Of a DNA stretch of 64,000 nt, positions 30,721 to 39,501 are shown in pieces. Made by a program: the position numbers and the translations under genes. Within the stretch, counting starts at the first letter, position 1, and each line of letters starts with the position of its first letter. The notes beneath the pieces were generated by a model, which worked only from the letters and a program-made list of their open reading frames with translations, was not told the DNA's origin and searched no databases. This DNA is from JBDFMH01 sp047238125. GTDB taxonomy: Bacteria > Pseudomonadota > Alphaproteobacteria > Sphingomonadales > Sphingomonadaceae. The stretch spans positions 2,294,001 through 2,358,000 of the forward strand of contig NZ_JBDFMH010000001.1 of NCBI RefSeq assembly GCF_047238125.1, given 5' to 3'.

Positions 30721-30999
30721 ATGGAGCACCGCCCCACCCTTTCCGCATTCGGCAGAACCACCGGGGCCGCGCTGGATTATCCGCAGCTGGTGGCAGGGCT
30801 GGCGATGCAGCAGGCCGGCACCGCCACGGCGATCACCGCCGCCTGGCTCGCCGCGAACCCGTCGGAAGCGCCGCTCGATCCCCTGGCGGCGCTCGCCCGG
30901 GTGGCGCGGGGGCGGCCGGGCTGGGCCGCCGCGGCGCAGGCGCTGGGATCCAGCTTCCACCCGCGGATCGCCACGGTGCTGCTGAGCCATGACCCGTAA
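30721..30999 (+). CDS. Hypothetical 92-aa protein
   Basis: This small alanine-rich protein (AAWLAANPSEAPLDPLAALARVARG) has no recognised domain, signal or membrane segment. The ATG is 88 bases from the divergent mnmA start. The frame is open and the codon use matches its neighbours, so I include it, with modest confidence. Confidence 0.45.
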   Translation: MEHRPTLSAFGRTTGAALDYPQLVAGLAMQQAGTATAITAAWLAANPSEAPLDPLAALARVARGRPGWAAAAQALGSSFHPRIATVLLSHDP

Positions 31000-31112
31000 A
31001 CCTTGATGAAGCTGCCATTTACCCTGGCATTTCAGCCTTCCTTCAAGGCCGCCGGGATAGACAGATTGGATCGCGTTCGACGCGGTGAACCGCACCGCCA
31101 GTTGAGGTAGGA

Positions 31113-31412
31113 ATGATCGAGAACCAGAAAATTCGCCCTGCCCAGGTCATCGGTCCGCTTGGTGAATCGCTGACCCTGGATTCGCTGCCGCCCCCGTCCA
31201 CGACCCGCTGGGTGGTGCGGCGCAAGGCCGAGGTGGTGGCCGCGGTCAATGGTGGGCTGCTGTCGGTCGACGAAGTCTGCGACCGCTACAGCCTGAGCCT
31301 TGAGGAGTTCGCTTCCTGGCAGCGCGCGGTCGATCGGTCCGGCATGCCGGGCCTGCGCGTCACGCGTATTCAGCACTACAAGTCCCTGTACGAACGCCAG
31401 CAAAAATACTGA
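31113..31412 (+). CDS. sciP: CtrA inhibitor SciP (DUF1153)
   Basis: The 99-aa protein is a clear SciP homologue. In Caulobacter it binds the master cell-cycle regulator CtrA and blocks activation of CtrA-dependent promoters in S phase. It shows the conserved GESLTLDSLPPPSTTRWVVR and the HTH-like VCDRYSLSLEEFASWQRAV, and has the usual short length. A rho-independent terminator follows at 31433. It implies a CtrA circuit, a hallmark of alphaproteobacteria. Confidence 0.95.
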   Translation: MIENQKIRPAQVIGPLGESLTLDSLPPPSTTRWVVRRKAEVVAAVNGGLLSVDEVCDRYSLSLEEFASWQRAVDRSGMPGLRVTRIQHYKSLYERQQKY

Positions 31413-31432
31413 TCCGCTTTCCCGCGGTGATC

Positions 31433-31468
31433 GGAGCCCCGTCTGCATGCAGCAGGCGGGGCTCCTTT
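31433..31468 (+). terminator. Rho-independent terminator of sciP
   Basis: GGAGCCCCG pairs with CGGGGCTCC across a 15-base loop and is followed by TTTC, just after the sciP stop. Confidence 0.8.
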
Positions 31469-31559
31469 CGTATCAGGAACAAGTTTCGCCCCCTGCGCGT
31501 ATCAACATTCGGATCGTCGCCCGAACGGGCCGGGCCGACGCGACAACAGGAGGACTATC

Positions 31560-31820
31560 GTGATCAACCTGATCATCTGGCTGGTAATTGGTGGCATTCT
31601 CGGCTGGCTGGCCAGCATCGTGATGCGGACGGATGCGCAGCAGGGCATCTTCCTCAACATCATCGTCGGCATCGTCGGCGCGTTTCTCGCCGGCCTCGTC
31701 ATCTCGGGCGGTTCGATCAACAATGCCGGCATCACGCCGACGTCGCTGATCGCTTCGTTCATCGGTGCGGTCGTGCTGCTCGCGATCGTCAACATGTTCC
31801 GTCGCGGTCGCGTGCGTTAA
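31560..31820 (+). CDS. GlsB/YeaQ/YmgE-family small membrane protein
   Basis: The 86-aa protein with three transmembrane segments belongs to the GlsB/YeaQ/YmgE family of stress-response membrane proteins: MINLIIWLVIGGILGWLAS, then NIIVGIVGAFLAG and LIASFIGAVVLLAIVNMFRRG. The GTG 31560 start is supported by a strong AGGAGG. A perfect terminator follows at 31845. A second family member is at 32689-32952. Confidence 0.9.
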   Translation: MINLIIWLVIGGILGWLASIVMRTDAQQGIFLNIIVGIVGAFLAGLVISGGSINNAGITPTSLIASFIGAVVLLAIVNMFRRGRVR

Positions 31821-31844
31821 TCGCGCCGTCCTGATTGGAAAACG

Positions 31845-31875
31845 GGCCGCCCCGGGCAACCGGGGCGGCCTTTTT
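31845..31875 (+). terminator. Rho-independent terminator
   Basis: A perfect 11-bp stem GGCCGCCCCGG/CCGGGGCGGCC with a GCAA loop is followed by five T. It lies between the convergent GlsB-family gene and the SIMPL gene. Confidence 0.92.
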
Positions 31876-31881
31876 CATGGG

Positions 31882-32598
31882 CTATTGCAGCTCGAAGCTC
31901 ACATTGACTGACACCGTCAGCCGCTGTTCGCCCGGCTCGATCATCGTGTCGGCGGCTTTCGCCTCGCGCATCATCATCTGGGGCATCGGCCTGGGCGGCT
32001 CATATCCACCGGTCTCGCTGATCGCCAGGATCCGGCGCACGCTAAGCCCCGCCGCCTTCGCATAGAGATCGGCGCGTGCCCGCGCCTTGGCGATCGCGGC
32101 GGCGCGCGCCTCGTCGAGCGCGGCTTCCGGCTTGTCGAGCGACAGCATCGGGCCGTTGATCTGGTTCGCGCCGACCGCGACCAGCGCATCGAGAATGGCG
32201 CCCGCGCGGCGCACGTCGCGAAAGCGCACCGTCACCTGGTTCGAAGCCTGGTACCCGGTGATCACCGGCGGCAAATTCTCGCCATAGCGATATTGCGGAT
32301 TGAGATTGATCGACGCGGTCTGAATGTCGCGATCGGCAACGCCCGCCTTCTTCAGCGCGGCGATCGTCGCGGCCATGCGCCCGGCATTGTCCGACATCGC
32401 CTGCCCCGCGGTCTGCGCCTGGGTGACGACTCCAGCCGAGATCGCCGCCACGTCCGGCACACGCGTCACCTCTCCCTCGGCGACGATGTCGAGCCTCGTG
32501 CCGGACAGGGTGGGCACCGGTGTCGGCGGCACCTGCGCGCTCGCGGCCGCGGGGATTGCCGCCAGCGCCAATGCGGCGACCGGATTCCAGCTTTTCAT
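31882..32598 (-). CDS. SIMPL-domain (DUF541) exported protein
   Basis: The 238-aa periplasmic protein has a signal peptide (AALALAAIPAAASAQ) and then the SIMPL core: VAEGEVTRVPDVAAISAGV, the AMSDNAGRMAATIAALK helix, GYQASNQVTVRFRD and a C-terminal LTVSVNVSFEL strand. SIMPL proteins form oligomeric rings and are linked to oxidative or envelope stress in some bacteria; the molecular role is uncertain. ATG 32598 is preferred over one six codons upstream because it directly precedes the signal peptide. Confidence 0.85.
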   Translation of the reverse strand: MKSWNPVAALALAAIPAAASAQVPPTPVPTLSGTRLDIVAEGEVTRVPDVAAISAGVVTQAQTAGQAMSDNAGRMAATIAALKKAGVADRDIQTASINLNPQYRYGENLPPVITGYQASNQVTVRFRDVRRAGAILDALVAVGANQINGPMLSLDKPEAALDEARAAAIAKARARADLYAKAAGLSVRRILAISETGGYEPPRPMPQMMMREAKAADTMIEPGEQRLTVSVNVSFELQ

Positions 32599-32688
32599 CG
32601 GTTCATCTCCATTCAAGCACGGTCGGGCGACGCTGCCCGCCAGTCGCCTTTGCCGATGAAGGGCTGCATCCGCGCTGAACGGCAGCCG

Positions 32689-32952
32689 TCAGCGCCCCCG
32701 ATTCCGGATGATCACGCGGTAGAGCGCCAGAATGACGACCGCACCCAGCGTCGCCATGAACCACCCGGCCGGCTGTCCCGGACGATAGAAGCCGATCGCC
32801 TGCCCGATGAAGCCCGCGAGCAGCGCGCCGGCGATGCCCAGCAGGATGGTGATCAGGCAGCCGCCCGGGTCCTTGCCCGGCATGATGATCTTGCCCAGCA
32901 CGCCTGCGACCAGACCGATCACGATCCAGCTGATGAAACCCCGTTCGTCCAT
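32689..32952 (-). CDS. Second GlsB/YeaQ/YmgE-family small membrane protein
   Basis: The 87-aa membrane protein has the same three-helix layout as 31560-31820: ISWIVIGLVAGVLGKIIMPG, GCLITILLGIAGALLAGFIG, AGWFMATLGAVVILALYRV. The G-K-D-P-G segment after the first helix is typical of the family. ATG 32952 is used; the longer frame upstream is not protein-like. Confidence 0.88.
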   Translation of the reverse strand: MDERGFISWIVIGLVAGVLGKIIMPGKDPGGCLITILLGIAGALLAGFIGQAIGFYRPGQPAGWFMATLGAVVILALYRVIIRNRGR

Positions 32953-33128
32953 GCCTTCGCCTCGCCTTGCCATGCGGTCCGCCCGCATGGGCCATCGTCG
33001 CAAGCCGCGCCCCGCTTCGCAAGGGGTGGCGAACCGCGCGATCATCCCCGCTTGAGCGCGGTGATTTATTCGGCTAACACAGTAGTGCGGGCCGGTGGGG
33101 CGTCCGTGATGCTGGAAGACGGATCGAG

Positions 33129-34304
33129 ATGAATATGCTGGCTTCGCTGTCGAAGGATTCCGATTCGACGATCGAGATCGATGGCGATCGGGGCACCGCG
33201 CCGCGCCGCCGGCTATGGATCGGCGGTTTGCTGGTGACTGCGGTTCTACTCGGTGCGATCTGGTTCTTCTTCCTGCGCGGCGACGACAAGCCCGCCCCTG
33301 CACCGGCCAATCAGCCGCGCGTGACCTATATGGTGCCGGGGCGTGCGCCGGTGACGGCAACGATCAACGCCACCGGCACGCTGGCGGCGCGACGCGAGAT
33401 GCCGGTCGGTGTCGCGGGCGAAGGCGGTATGGTCGCGGCCGTGCTCGTCGAACCCGGCGATTGGGTCGGTGCGGGCCAGGTGCTCGCCACGATCGAGCGC
33501 AGCGTGCAGGCCCAGCAGACCAACCAGATGGCTGCGCAGATCGGAGTCAGCGAAGCCGATGCCCGGATCGCGCAGGCCGATCTCGATCGCGCCAAGAAAC
33601 TGGTCGCGCGCGGCTTCGTCAGCCAGGCCGATATCGATCGACGCACCGCAACCCGCGATGCCGCGCTGGCCAGGGTGAAGCTGTCGCGCGCGCAATTGGG
33701 CGAAATGAACGCGCGCATGGGCCGCCTCGCGATCCGCGCGCCCGCCGCCGGCCTTGTCCTCACCCGCGCCGTCGAGCCTGGTCAGATCGTCAGCGCGGGC
33801 GGGCAGCCGCTGTTCCGCATCGCCAAGGGCGGCGAGATGGAGATGATGGCGCAAGTGTCCGAAGGCGATCTCGCACGGCTCGGCGTCGGCCGCGTTGCGC
33901 AGGTCACACCGGTCGGCAGCGCGGCCTCGCTGCACGGCCAGATCTGGCAGCTCTCCCCGGTCATCAACCCCGAGACCCGACAGGGCTTCGCGCGGATCGC
34001 GCTGAATTACGACAAGGCGATCCGGCCCGGCGGCTTCGCATCCGCGCAGATCCGTTCCGGCACCGTGGACGCGCCGCTGCTGCCCGAATCCGCGGTGCAG
34101 AGCGATGCGAAAGGCAATTTCGTGTATATCGTCGGGGCGGACAAGAAGGTCGCGCGCCGCGACGTCACGGTTGGCGACGTGTCCGATCAGGGCATCACCA
34201 TCCTGTCCGGGCTGACCGGGCAGGAACGGGTGGTCGTCTCGGCCGGCGCCTTCCTGAATCCGGGCGACACGGTGGTCCCCGTCCGCCAGGCCGCGCGCCG
34301 CTAG
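33129..34304 (+). CDS. RND efflux periplasmic adaptor (MFP) subunit
   Basis: The 391-aa protein is anchored by one N-terminal transmembrane segment (LWIGGLLVTAVLLGAIWFFF). It has the usual adaptor layout: lipoyl halves (VAGEGGMVAAVLVEPGDWV and IRAPAAGLVLTRAVEPG) flanking an alpha-helical hairpin, then a beta-barrel and the membrane-proximal domain. It links the inner-membrane pump to an outer-membrane channel, which is not encoded here. The RND gene follows after 11 bases, so they are one operon. Confidence 0.92.
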   Translation: MNMLASLSKDSDSTIEIDGDRGTAPRRRLWIGGLLVTAVLLGAIWFFFLRGDDKPAPAPANQPRVTYMVPGRAPVTATINATGTLAARREMPVGVAGEGGMVAAVLVEPGDWVGAGQVLATIERSVQAQQTNQMAAQIGVSEADARIAQADLDRAKKLVARGFVSQADIDRRTATRDAALARVKLSRAQLGEMNARMGRLAIRAPAAGLVLTRAVEPGQIVSAGGQPLFRIAKGGEMEMMAQVSEGDLARLGVGRVAQVTPVGSAASLHGQIWQLSPVINPETRQGFARIALNYDKAIRPGGFASAQIRSGTVDAPLLPESAVQSDAKGNFVYIVGADKKVARRDVTVGDVSDQGITILSGLTGQERVVVSAGAFLNPGDTVVPVRQAARR

Positions 34305-34315
34305 GATCCCAGCCC

Positions 34316-37300
34316 ATGAACTTCCGCAACATCTCCGCCTGGTCGATCCGCAATCCGGTGCCGCCGATCGTGCTGTTCACGGCGCTGTTCCTGGCGGGAA
34401 TCGTGTCGTTCATGCGCATGGACGTGCAGAACGACCCGGATATCGAGTTTCCGGGGGCGATCGTCATGATCAGCCAGCCCGGCGCCGCACCGACCGAGCT
34501 CGAGACCCAGGTCACCCAGCGGGTCGAGGCGGCGGTGCGCTCGCTGAGCGGGATCGACGAGATCAACTCGACCGTGTCGGAAGGCTCGTCCTCCACCTTC
34601 GTGCAGTTCGCGATCGGCACGCCGATCGACCGCGCGGTGAACGACGTGCGCGAGGCGGTGGCGCAGATCCGGGGCGAGCTGCCCGAGGGTATTCTCGAAC
34701 CGCAGGTCACCCGCGTCGATGCCAGCGGCGGCGATCTCGCCTTCATCTCGGCCAGCGCGACCGACATGACGCTGGAACAGCTGAGCTGGTATGTCGACAA
34801 CACCGTCGCCAAGACTCTCCTCGGCATTCCCGGCATGGCGACGCTGGAACGGCTGGGCGGCGTGACGCGCGAGATCAGCGTGATCCTTGATCCGGCGCGG
34901 ATGCAGGCGCTGGGCATCACAGCCAGCCAGGTGAACGCGCAGCTGCGCCAGGTGAACATCAACGCCGCCGGCGGCCGCGCGGAAATCGCCGGATCCGAAC
35001 AGGCGGTGCGCATCATCGGCAACGCCGCCGACGCCTATGGCCTGGGGCAGACCCAGATCGCGCTCGGCAACGGGCGCACCGCACGACTATCGGAATTCGC
35101 GACGGTGCGCGACGGCTTCGCCGAACAGCGCACGATGTCGAAGATGAACGGCCGCCAGGTGCTCAGCTTCTCGATCGTGCGCGCCAAAGGCTATTCGGAT
35201 CTGACCGTCTATGACGAGGTCCAGAAGGCGCTGAAGGAACTCGAAACCAAGAACCCGAAGGTGAAGTTCACCGAGCTGTTCACCCAGGTCGATTATGCCC
35301 GCGAGCAATATCACACCGCGATCGATGCGATGTGGGAAGGCGCGGTGCTGGCGGTGCTGGTGGTGTTCCTGTTCCTGCGCGATTGGCGGGCGACCGCGAT
35401 TTCCGCGCTGGCGATCCCGCTGTCGGCGATCCCCGCCTTCTGGGCGATGGACCTGATGGGCTTCACCCTCAATTCGCTCAGCCTGCTGGGCCTCAGCCTG
35501 GTGGCGGGCGTGCTGGTGGACGATGCGATCGTGGAAATCGAGAATATCGTGCGCCACATGCGGATGGGCAAATCCGCCTACCAGGCCTCGATCGACGCCG
35601 CCGACGAGATCGGGCTGGCGGTGCTGGCCACCACGATGGCGATCGTCGCGGTGTTCCTGCCGGTCGGCCTGATGCCGGGCATCTCGGGCCAGTTCTTCAA
35701 GAATTTCGGCCTGACGGTCGTTGCCGCGGTGCTGATGAGCCTGGCGGTCGCGCGGATGATCACGCCGATGATCGCGGCCTATTTCCTGAAATCGCACGGC
35801 ACCGAAAGCCATGGCGAAGGCTGGCTGATGGACCGCTACATGACAGTGCTGCGCTGGTCACTCGACCGGACTTGGGCCAGCCGGATCCGCCGCCGGACGG
35901 ATTGGAAGCGGTTCCTGGCACCGTTCGCCGATCATCGCGCCTGGGTAATGATGGTCGGCGTCGTCGCCTTCCTGCTCACCATCGTCAGCTTCACGTCGCT
36001 GCCACAAACCTTCCAGCCGTCGGTCAATACCGATTTCTCCGCCGTTCGCATCGAGATGGTGCCGGGATCGACGTTGAGGCAGACCGAGGCGGTGGCCGAC
36101 CAGGTGGTCGCCATCCTGCAGAAGCAGCCCGAAGTGCAGCACGCGTTCGAACGGATCGGCGTGGGCAGCGGCACCATCTACATGCGGCTGAAAAAGGATC
36201 GCGAACGCACCAGCATCGAATTCGAACGCGCGCTGGCGCCGACGCTGAACACCGTGCCCGATGCACGCGTCTTCTTCCGCGCGCAGAATGGCGGCGGCGG
36301 CTTCTCCGGCCGCGACATCTCGCTGACGCTGGGTGGCGACGATCCCAAACTGCTCAACCAGGCGGCGATGGCGGTGGTCGACGAAATGGCCAAGATGCCC
36401 GAGGTGCGCGCGCCGCGTATCAACGGCGATCTGCAGCGGCCCGAGATCACGATCTCGCCGCGCTTCGATCTTGCCGCCGATCTCGGCGTCACCACAGCCG
36501 CGCTCAGCCAGACGATCCGGATCGCGACGCTGGGCGATATCGAGCAGAACAGCGCGAAATTCTCGCTGTCCGATCGCCAGATCCCGATCCGTGTCGCGCT
36601 GGACCAGGGGTCGCGGCAAAGCCTGGCGACGATCGAGAATCTGCCGGTGCCGACCGCGACCGGCGGATCGGTGCCGCTGAAGACCGTGGCCAAGATCAGC
36701 TTCGGCGCCGGGCCCACGCAGATCCAGCGATCCAACCAGATCCGCCGCGTCACGATCGGCGCGGATCTCGCGCCGGGTCAGGTGTCCGGCGCGGTAATGA
36801 CCAAGATCAACGAACTGCCGGCGATGAAGAATCTGCCGCTGGGCGTGGCCAAGCTGAACCTGGGCGATTCCAAGTGGCAGCTGGAACTGCTGATAAACTT
36901 CGTGATCGCGGTCGTCTCGGGCGTGCTGATGGTGTTCGCGGTGCTCGTGCTGCTCTATCGCCGGCTGATGCCGCCGTTCGTGAACATGGGATCGCTGTTG
37001 CTGGCACCGCTGGGCGGGCTGCTGGCGCTGCACCTGACCGGCAATGTGATCTCGATGCCCGTCTACATCGGCATCCTGATGCTGCTCGGCATCGTCGCCA
37101 AGAACTCCATCCTGCTGATCGATTTCGCCCTGGAAGAGATCGACAAGGGGGTGGCGCGGTCGGTGGCGATCATCGATGCCGGTCACAAGCGCGCGCAGCC
37201 GATCGTGATGACGACGGTGGCGATGGTCGCGGGCATGATCCCGACCGCGCTGTCGCTGTCAGGTGACGGCGCATGGCGCGCGCCGATGGGTATCACCGTG

Positions 37301-37459
37301 ATCGGTGGCCTGATCCTGTCGACGCTGCTGACGCTGCTGATCGTGCCTGCCGCCTTCAGCCTGGCGGTCGGCTTCGAACGCTGGATCGGACCGAAGCTGG
37401 CCCGCGGGCTCACCAACGGCGGCGAACGCGGCCATCCGGAACTGCAGCCTGCCGAATAG
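34316..37459 (+). CDS. RND-family efflux permease
   Basis: The 1047-aa inner-membrane proton antiporter of the AcrB/HAE1 superfamily has two repeats of a transmembrane helix plus six more, separated by large periplasmic loops. The protein begins WSIRNPVPPIVLFTALFLAG, has PGAAPTELETQVTQRVE in the first loop, and GVLVDDAIVEIENIVRHM in the TM4 region with the D-D pair expected for proton relay. A second copy is near IVAKNSILLIDFA. The substrate cannot be told; sequence style is closer to multidrug (HAE) than to heavy-metal pumps. Confidence 0.94.
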   Translation: MNFRNISAWSIRNPVPPIVLFTALFLAGIVSFMRMDVQNDPDIEFPGAIVMISQPGAAPTELETQVTQRVEAAVRSLSGIDEINSTVSEGSSSTFVQFAIGTPIDRAVNDVREAVAQIRGELPEGILEPQVTRVDASGGDLAFISASATDMTLEQLSWYVDNTVAKTLLGIPGMATLERLGGVTREISVILDPARMQALGITASQVNAQLRQVNINAAGGRAEIAGSEQAVRIIGNAADAYGLGQTQIALGNGRTARLSEFATVRDGFAEQRTMSKMNGRQVLSFSIVRAKGYSDLTVYDEVQKALKELETKNPKVKFTELFTQVDYAREQYHTAIDAMWEGAVLAVLVVFLFLRDWRATAISALAIPLSAIPAFWAMDLMGFTLNSLSLLGLSLVAGVLVDDAIVEIENIVRHMRMGKSAYQASIDAADEIGLAVLATTMAIVAVFLPVGLMPGISGQFFKNFGLTVVAAVLMSLAVARMITPMIAAYFLKSHGTESHGEGWLMDRYMTVLRWSLDRTWASRIRRRTDWKRFLAPFADHRAWVMMVGVVAFLLTIVSFTSLPQTFQPSVNTDFSAVRIEMVPGSTLRQTEAVADQVVAILQKQPEVQHAFERIGVGSGTIYMRLKKDRERTSIEFERALAPTLNTVPDARVFFRAQNGGGGFSGRDISLTLGGDDPKLLNQAAMAVVDEMAKMPEVRAPRINGDLQRPEITISPRFDLAADLGVTTAALSQTIRIATLGDIEQNSAKFSLSDRQIPIRVALDQGSRQSLATIENLPVPTATGGSVPLKTVAKISFGAGPTQIQRSNQIRRVTIGADLAPGQVSGAVMTKINELPAMKNLPLGVAKLNLGDSKWQLELLINFVIAVVSGVLMVFAVLVLLYRRLMPPFVNMGSLLLAPLGGLLALHLTGNVISMPVYIGILMLLGIVAKNSILLIDFALEEIDKGVARSVAIIDAGHKRAQPIVMTTVAMVAGMIPTALSLSGDGAWRAPMGITVIGGLILSTLLTLLIVPAAFSLAVGFERWIGPKLARGLTNGGERGHPELQPAE

Positions 37460-37510
37460 CCCGCTTGAACCAAGCGCTCGCCCGGTCATTCTATGATCAT
37501 GGGCGGACGC

Positions 37511-38758
37511 ATGGGGACGGACAGGCTGGCAAACGGGCAGAATGGCGCCGCGGCGATGCGCCGTGCGGCCACGGGCTTGCTCGTCCTGATGGCCGCGATC
37601 TACGGGGTCGCGCGCTATTTCGAAGGCGCGCACCCGGCGGTCGGCTTCGTCCGCGCCTTTGCCGAAGCCGGCATGGTCGGCGGCATGGCGGACTGGTTCG
37701 CAGTGACCGCGCTGTTCCGCCATCCGCTGGGCCTGCCGATTCCGCACACCGCGATCATTCCGCGCAACAAGGATCGGATCGGCGATACGCTGGCGGTATT
37801 CCTGCGTGACAATTTCCTGACCGCGTCCGTCGTCGCGCGGCGGATGCGGCGGATCGACGTGGCGGGCGCGCTCGGCCGCTTCCTGGCTGCCCCGCCGCGC
37901 ACGGGGCGGATGCGCGAGGGCGCTTCGCGGCTGGCCGCCACGATCCTGGAGTCGCTTGACGATCAGCGGCTGGGCGGCATGGCCAAGGCGATGATCGCCA
38001 GCCGGCTGCGCGGGCTGGATCTCTCACCGATGCTCGGCCAGTCGCTCGATGCCGCGATCGCGCGGGATCGCCATTTGCCGATCATCGACGGGATCATCGG
38101 TTGGGCGGGCCGCACGCTGGCCGCCAACGAGGCGCTGATCCGCGCGATGGTCAATGACAAGGCGGGATCGATCCTGCGCTGGACCGGGCTGGACGAGAAG
38201 CTGGCCAACGCGATCCTGGATGGGTTGCACAAGCTGATCGCAGACATGGCCAGCGACCGCGCACACCCGCTACGCGCCAAGGCGGAGGAAGGGCTGGTGA
38301 ACCTGGCCTGGGATCTGCAACGCGACCCCGCGATGCGCGCCCGGGTCGAAGGCTTCAAGGAGGAGATGATCGACAATCCCGCCGTCACCCGCTGGATCGA
38401 CGGCATCTGGGAACAGGCTCGTGCGGCGTTGCTGCAGGCGGTGCGCGATCCGCAGGCGGCGCTGGCCGGGCGGCTGGGCGATGCGCTGCGCCAGTTCGGC
38501 GAGACGCTGCAGAATGATCCGAAACTGGCGCGATCGATCAACCAGTTCACCCGCCGTGCCACCGTCGGCGCGGTCGCACGCTATGGCGACGGTATCGTCA
38601 AGCTGGTGTCGGAGACGATCCGTGGCTGGGATGCGCGCACCATCACCGGCCGGTTGGAACAGGCGGTCGGCCGCGACCTGCAATATATCCGCATCAACGG
38701 CACACTGGTCGGCGGTCTGGTCGGCACGCTGATCCATTTGGTCGACACGATCGGCTGA
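37511..38758 (+). CDS. DUF445 family membrane protein
   Basis: The 415-aa protein opens with a hydrophobic segment (GLLVLMAAIYGVARYF), then GGMADWFAVTALFRHPLG, the DUF445 hallmark, and FIPRNKDRIGDTLA-like sequence. The rest is long helical, extracytoplasmic-looking, with a C-terminal hydrophobic tail (LVGGLVGTLIHLV). The family is of unknown function. ATG 37511 is preferred over 37493 for a better ribosome binding site, with low certainty. Confidence 0.85.
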   Translation: MGTDRLANGQNGAAAMRRAATGLLVLMAAIYGVARYFEGAHPAVGFVRAFAEAGMVGGMADWFAVTALFRHPLGLPIPHTAIIPRNKDRIGDTLAVFLRDNFLTASVVARRMRRIDVAGALGRFLAAPPRTGRMREGASRLAATILESLDDQRLGGMAKAMIASRLRGLDLSPMLGQSLDAAIARDRHLPIIDGIIGWAGRTLAANEALIRAMVNDKAGSILRWTGLDEKLANAILDGLHKLIADMASDRAHPLRAKAEEGLVNLAWDLQRDPAMRARVEGFKEEMIDNPAVTRWIDGIWEQARAALLQAVRDPQAALAGRLGDALRQFGETLQNDPKLARSINQFTRRATVGAVARYGDGIVKLVSETIRGWDARTITGRLEQAVGRDLQYIRINGTLVGGLVGTLIHLVDTIG

Positions 38759-38879
38759 AGCAGGCCGCGAACAAGATTGCCGACTGTGCCTAACGGCATA
38801 GCAAGTCCATGCCGAATCGAAATATTAGGCTCCGGCATGGAACGGACGATGTCCGACCGCACAGGATCAGGGGCCGATC

Positions 38880-39497
38880 ATGAAGACGTTCATCGTTGCC
38901 GCCGCCGCCGGGTTCGCGCTGACCGCAGGCGTGGCCGCCGCCCAGCAGCCCAGCCGCTCGGCCGACCAGATCGTCTGCGAACTGACCGGCGACTGCGCGC
39001 CCCCGCCGGGAAGCCGCTCCGATCAGTTGAAGGTGCCCGCGGAGGCCGCGTTTAGCTTCGCCAAGTCTAGGACGGCACCCGCCGCGGCGCCGGCTCGCGC
39101 CCGCCCCGCCCAGACCGCCGCTGCACAGCGCGCACCGCGCCGCGTCGTCGCGCCGGCGTCGGGCGGGATCGACATGCGGATAACCTTCAATACCGGTTCC
39201 GCCAGCATGACGCCGCAGGGCCGCGTTGAAGCGCAGCAGTTCGCCCGCGCACTGGCGATGCCGCAGCTGGCCGGCCGCCGCTTCGTGGTGGAGGGGCATA
39301 CCGATGCGGTCGGCAGCCGCGACTATAATCTCGACCTGTCGAAGCGCCGTGCCGAAGCGGTTGCAAGCTATCTCGCCTCGCTCGGCGTCGCGAGCGACCG
39401 TCTCGATGCCCGCGGCTACGGCTTCGACAAGCCGCTACCGGGCGCTGGCGGCTATGCCGCGGGCAACCGGCGGGTGCAGTTCGTTCCCGCCAGCTGA
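38880..39497 (+). CDS. OmpA-family peptidoglycan-associated protein
   Basis: The 205-aa exported protein has a signal peptide (FIVAAAAGFALTAGVAAAQ), a proline/alanine-rich linker and a C-terminal OmpA-like domain (about 95-205) with EGHTDAVGSRDYNLDLSKRR and the ARGYGFDKPL segment. The domain binds peptidoglycan non-covalently. There is no lipobox and no beta-barrel, so it is probably a soluble periplasmic cell-wall binder. Confidence 0.9.
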   Translation: MKTFIVAAAAGFALTAGVAAAQQPSRSADQIVCELTGDCAPPPGSRSDQLKVPAEAAFSFAKSRTAPAAAPARARPAQTAAAQRAPRRVVAPASGGIDMRITFNTGSASMTPQGRVEAQQFARALAMPQLAGRRFVVEGHTDAVGSRDYNLDLSKRRAEAVASYLASLGVASDRLDARGYGFDKPLPGAGGYAAGNRRVQFVPAS

Positions 39498-39501
39498 TCG
39501 G

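Noticed and set aside
33215..34315. Upstream extension of the RND permease frame
   Set aside because: It lies within the adaptor gene in another frame. The permease clearly starts at ATG 34316, where the conserved first helix begins.
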